Source of the DNA: Candidatus Rifleibacteriota bacterium | GTDB taxonomy: Bacteria; UBP17; UBA6191; JACPRK01 | Assembly: GCA_016213865.1 (NCBI GenBank) | Contig: JACQZL010000423.1 | Span: 1 to 64,000, forward strand | DNA: 64,000 nt | Direction: 5' to 3' | In this document: positions 62,187 to 64,000 of the stretch, piece after piece | Numbering within the stretch: position 1 is the first letter of the stretch | Layout: each line of letters begins with the position of its first letter | The notes under the pieces: model-generated | Database searches by the model: none | The model's input: only the letters and a program-made list of their open reading frames with translations | What the model was told of the DNA's origin: nothing | Translations under genes and position numbers: made by a program

Positions 62187-63831
62187 GGTCGCAGGCCCGG
62201 GCGACGTCGCGGGCGTCGACCGTGCCGGAGCCGTCCAGATCGGCGCGGGCGTGGACCAGAGAGCCCGCGGTTCCCGGGCGTGCAGCCAGCTCACGAAGGG
62301 ACTCGAGGTCGGCGGCATCGACGCGGCCGTCCGCGTTCACGTCCCCGTCGGCGACGGCCAGTTCGGCCCCGCAAAAGAGCCTCCGCAGCGCGGGCTCGAA
62401 ACGCTCGGACCAGGCCGTTTCATGATGGCGGTGACCGTAGCCGATGGTGTGGAACAGGTTCGCTTCGAGGCGGTAGTAGCCCCCTTCGAGCAAGGCGTCC
62501 CGCGCGGCATAGGTATCGGCGAGCCCGTCGGCCGATTCTCCCTGATCGCCGCAGTCGAAGTAGAAGGACACGTTTCTCGGCGGCTCGGTGCGGAACTTGC
62601 GGCGCATCTCGTCGCCGCAGAAGGCGGTGCTGAAGCAGAGAAAGCGCGAGGCGAAGTCCGGCCGCTCCCAGGCCATATAGGCGGAGATGAGCCCGCCCAG
62701 GGACGAGCCCCCGATCAGGCGGTGCTCGCGAGACGGCAGGGTGCGATAGGTGCGATCGACGAAAGGCGCCACCTCCTCGGTCACGAAGCGCGTGTAGAGG
62801 TGGCCGACGCCCTTGGGTCGCTCGCCGGCGGACGTGAAGGGCGGCACGTACTCGAATAGCCGCCACTGGTTGCAGTCCATCCCCACGACGATCAGCTCGG
62901 GGATGCCGCCGGAGGCGATCAGCCGGTCGAGGTGTCGGTCCATGTCCCAGCAGCCGAAGGTGCCGCCGGGCGCGAAGACGTTCTGGCCGTCGTGGACGTA
63001 GAGCACCGGGTAGCGCCGTTCGGGGTACGTGTCGTAGCCGCGGGGCAGATAGACCCGCAGGGTCCGGCGGTTCCTGAGCGCTCCGGACGGGAAGTCCTGG
63101 TGCAGCTCGAGCCGGCGCGGGGAGAGCTCGCCCTTGCCGGGCAGACCCCATTCTCCGCGGGTCAGCTCGCTGGAGAAGTAGATCTGCTGGGCGTCCGTCT
63201 GCACGTCCACGGGAGGGACCCGCAGCGCTTCGGGCCCCGAGAACCGCAACGTGTCACCCTTGTGGAACGGCAGGCCGGTGGCCGCCAGGTACTTGCCGGC
63301 CCCCGCGAGCGGCCGCAGCACCCGCTCGCGGCCGTCGGGGGCGAGCACGGCCACGCGCGAGTAGCGAGACGGTGCCTGTACCGAAACCCGGCGCGTGTGC
63401 ATGGTGACGCTCGTTTTCGGGACCGTGCCTGTCTCTTCGCTGCCCAGGAAGGTCCCGTTGCAGGGGTGCGAGAGCCGCTGGGGAGTCGTGTCCCGCAGCA
63501 AGTACCGGTAGGTGTACGAGGCCCCCGCCGGCAAGCGGACGGTGACTCGCCAACGAGGGGTCTGCGAGCCTTCGAGCTTCACTGCCCGGCGCACGTCGCC
63601 GCCCCCCAGTTCGGGCAGATCGCCCAGGACGAAGACGGCCATCTTCGGGTCGGAGACGCTCTGTTCGAGCGCGAACGGCACCTCGACGCGCCCTTCTTCC
63701 AGGAGGCCGCCGATGGCCGCTGGGGGCGTGGCCACGGCGCTCGGTTGTGCGGCCCGGCCCGGTCCGGCCATCGCAAGGGAGAGACAGATAACGGTGGTCG
63801 CAAGGACAGGTCGGCAAGGATTCGAGCTCAT
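62182..63831 (-). CDS. Secreted esterase (Esterase_D) with C-terminal dockerin
   Basis: A 549-residue exported enzyme. Signal peptide, then a CBM48/CBM20-like beta domain (LPAGASYTYRYLLRDTTPQR near 100), a central Esterase_D domain (YPVLYVHDGQNVF; nucleophile in IGGSSLGGLISAY near 375; His in GYGHRHHETAW) and a C-terminal dockerin type I pair (DVNADGRVDAADLESL and ARADLDGSGTVDARDVARA). Dockerins bind cohesins in multi-enzyme complexes or on cell surfaces. The nearest relatives act on sugar-linked esters; the substrate is unknown. Confidence 0.88.
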   Translation of the reverse strand: MSSNPCRPVLATTVICLSLAMAGPGRAAQPSAVATPPAAIGGLLEEGRVEVPFALEQSVSDPKMAVFVLGDLPELGGGDVRRAVKLEGSQTPRWRVTVRLPAGASYTYRYLLRDTTPQRLSHPCNGTFLGSEETGTVPKTSVTMHTRRVSVQAPSRYSRVAVLAPDGRERVLRPLAGAGKYLAATGLPFHKGDTLRFSGPEALRVPPVDVQTDAQQIYFSSELTRGEWGLPGKGELSPRRLELHQDFPSGALRNRRTLRVYLPRGYDTYPERRYPVLYVHDGQNVFAPGGTFGCWDMDRHLDRLIASGGIPELIVVGMDCNQWRLFEYVPPFTSAGERPKGVGHLYTRFVTEEVAPFVDRTYRTLPSREHRLIGGSSLGGLISAYMAWERPDFASRFLCFSTAFCGDEMRRKFRTEPPRNVSFYFDCGDQGESADGLADTYAARDALLEGGYYRLEANLFHTIGYGHRHHETAWSERFEPALRRLFCGAELAVADGDVNADGRVDAADLESLRELAARPGTAGSLVHARADLDGSGTVDARDVARACDR

Positions 63832-63898
63832 ACCGTCAGATTATCGATTGGGTTGTGGTGGGTCAATGAGGCTCGCCGGGACAGCAGCGACGCCAACT

Positions 63899-64000
63899 CA
63901 TGGGAATTCTCAAGTAAACACGGGGACACAAAGACACGGAGACACAGAGAAAAGCCTCATCAAATCAGCTCATCTGTGTCTCTATGCCTCCGTGTCTCTG
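63899..64000. repeat. 100-bp palindromic intergenic element, copy 3, inverted, cut by window end
   Basis: It begins TGGGAATTCTCAAGTAAACA and includes CATCAAATCAGCTC. It is the reverse complement of the 31-kb and 61-kb copies and runs off the window. Confidence 0.85.

Overview
This is a GC-rich, gene-dense chromosomal segment of a diderm (outer-membrane) bacterium. Evidence for an outer membrane and periplasm: two LpxB-type lipid A disaccharide synthases, an MsbA-type flippase, an LpxL-type acyltransferase, several lipoproteins, and periplasmic c-type cytochromes. Smc-ScpA-ScpB, a YVTN-propeller/cytochrome lipoprotein, HEAT repeats, an FGE-like protein, a dockerin and Big_5 domains together suggest a lineage such as Planctomycetota or Acidobacteriota. 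That assignment is a guess from gene content and cannot be settled without phylogeny. No rRNA, tRNA, CRISPR array or insertion sequence was seen.

Layout. 0.1-9.4 kb: a secreted di-haem cytochrome peroxidase, a lipoprotein joining a YVTN beta-propeller to two haem motifs, a conserved unknown gene, an Fe/Mn superoxide dismutase, a secreted GH13 debranching enzyme and a secreted protein of unknown function. 9.4-13.3 kb: an AAA ATPase with its own sigma70-like promoter, a lipoprotein with three tandem disulfide modules, and an acyl carrier protein. 13.4-18.0 kb (+): an M48 protease, a DUF2252 protein and a coupled pair resembling arrestins. 18.1-23.8 kb (-): a probable operon of a small protein, a YhaN-like SMC-type ATPase with a membrane segment, a HEAT-repeat protein and a CorC/CNNM transporter. 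24.1-30.3 kb (+): a small membrane protein, then smc-scpA-scpB.

30.3-51.3 kb is the chromosomal core. mnmE-yidC-yidD-rnpA-rpmH read leftward. dnaA-recF-dciA-gyrB-(FGE-like)-gyrA-ftsB read rightward, followed by a Big_5 lipoprotein, an S1/P1-type nuclease and a fatty acid cis/trans isomerase. Transcription diverges between rpmH and dnaA, as expected next to a replication origin. That interval lacks canonical DnaA boxes and holds a predicted 19-codon His-rich reading frame. dnaN is not in its usual place between dnaA and recF. A cluster of DnaA boxes lies instead at 53.69-53.86 kb.

51.3-53.9 kb is gene-poor and carries a GNAT gene, a PIN/Phd-type toxin-antitoxin pair flanked by short direct repeats, and the DnaA-box cluster. 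53.9-61.1 kb (-) is a tightly overlapping lipid A operon: a holB-like delta-prime gene, lpxB copy 2, msbA, lpxB copy 1, and a fused LpxL-acyltransferase/CPBP-protease gene. The right end has rpsT and a secreted esterase with a dockerin. Several families of short palindromic intergenic repeats recur; the clearest is a roughly 100-bp element present three times (31.2, 61.4 and 63.9 kb).
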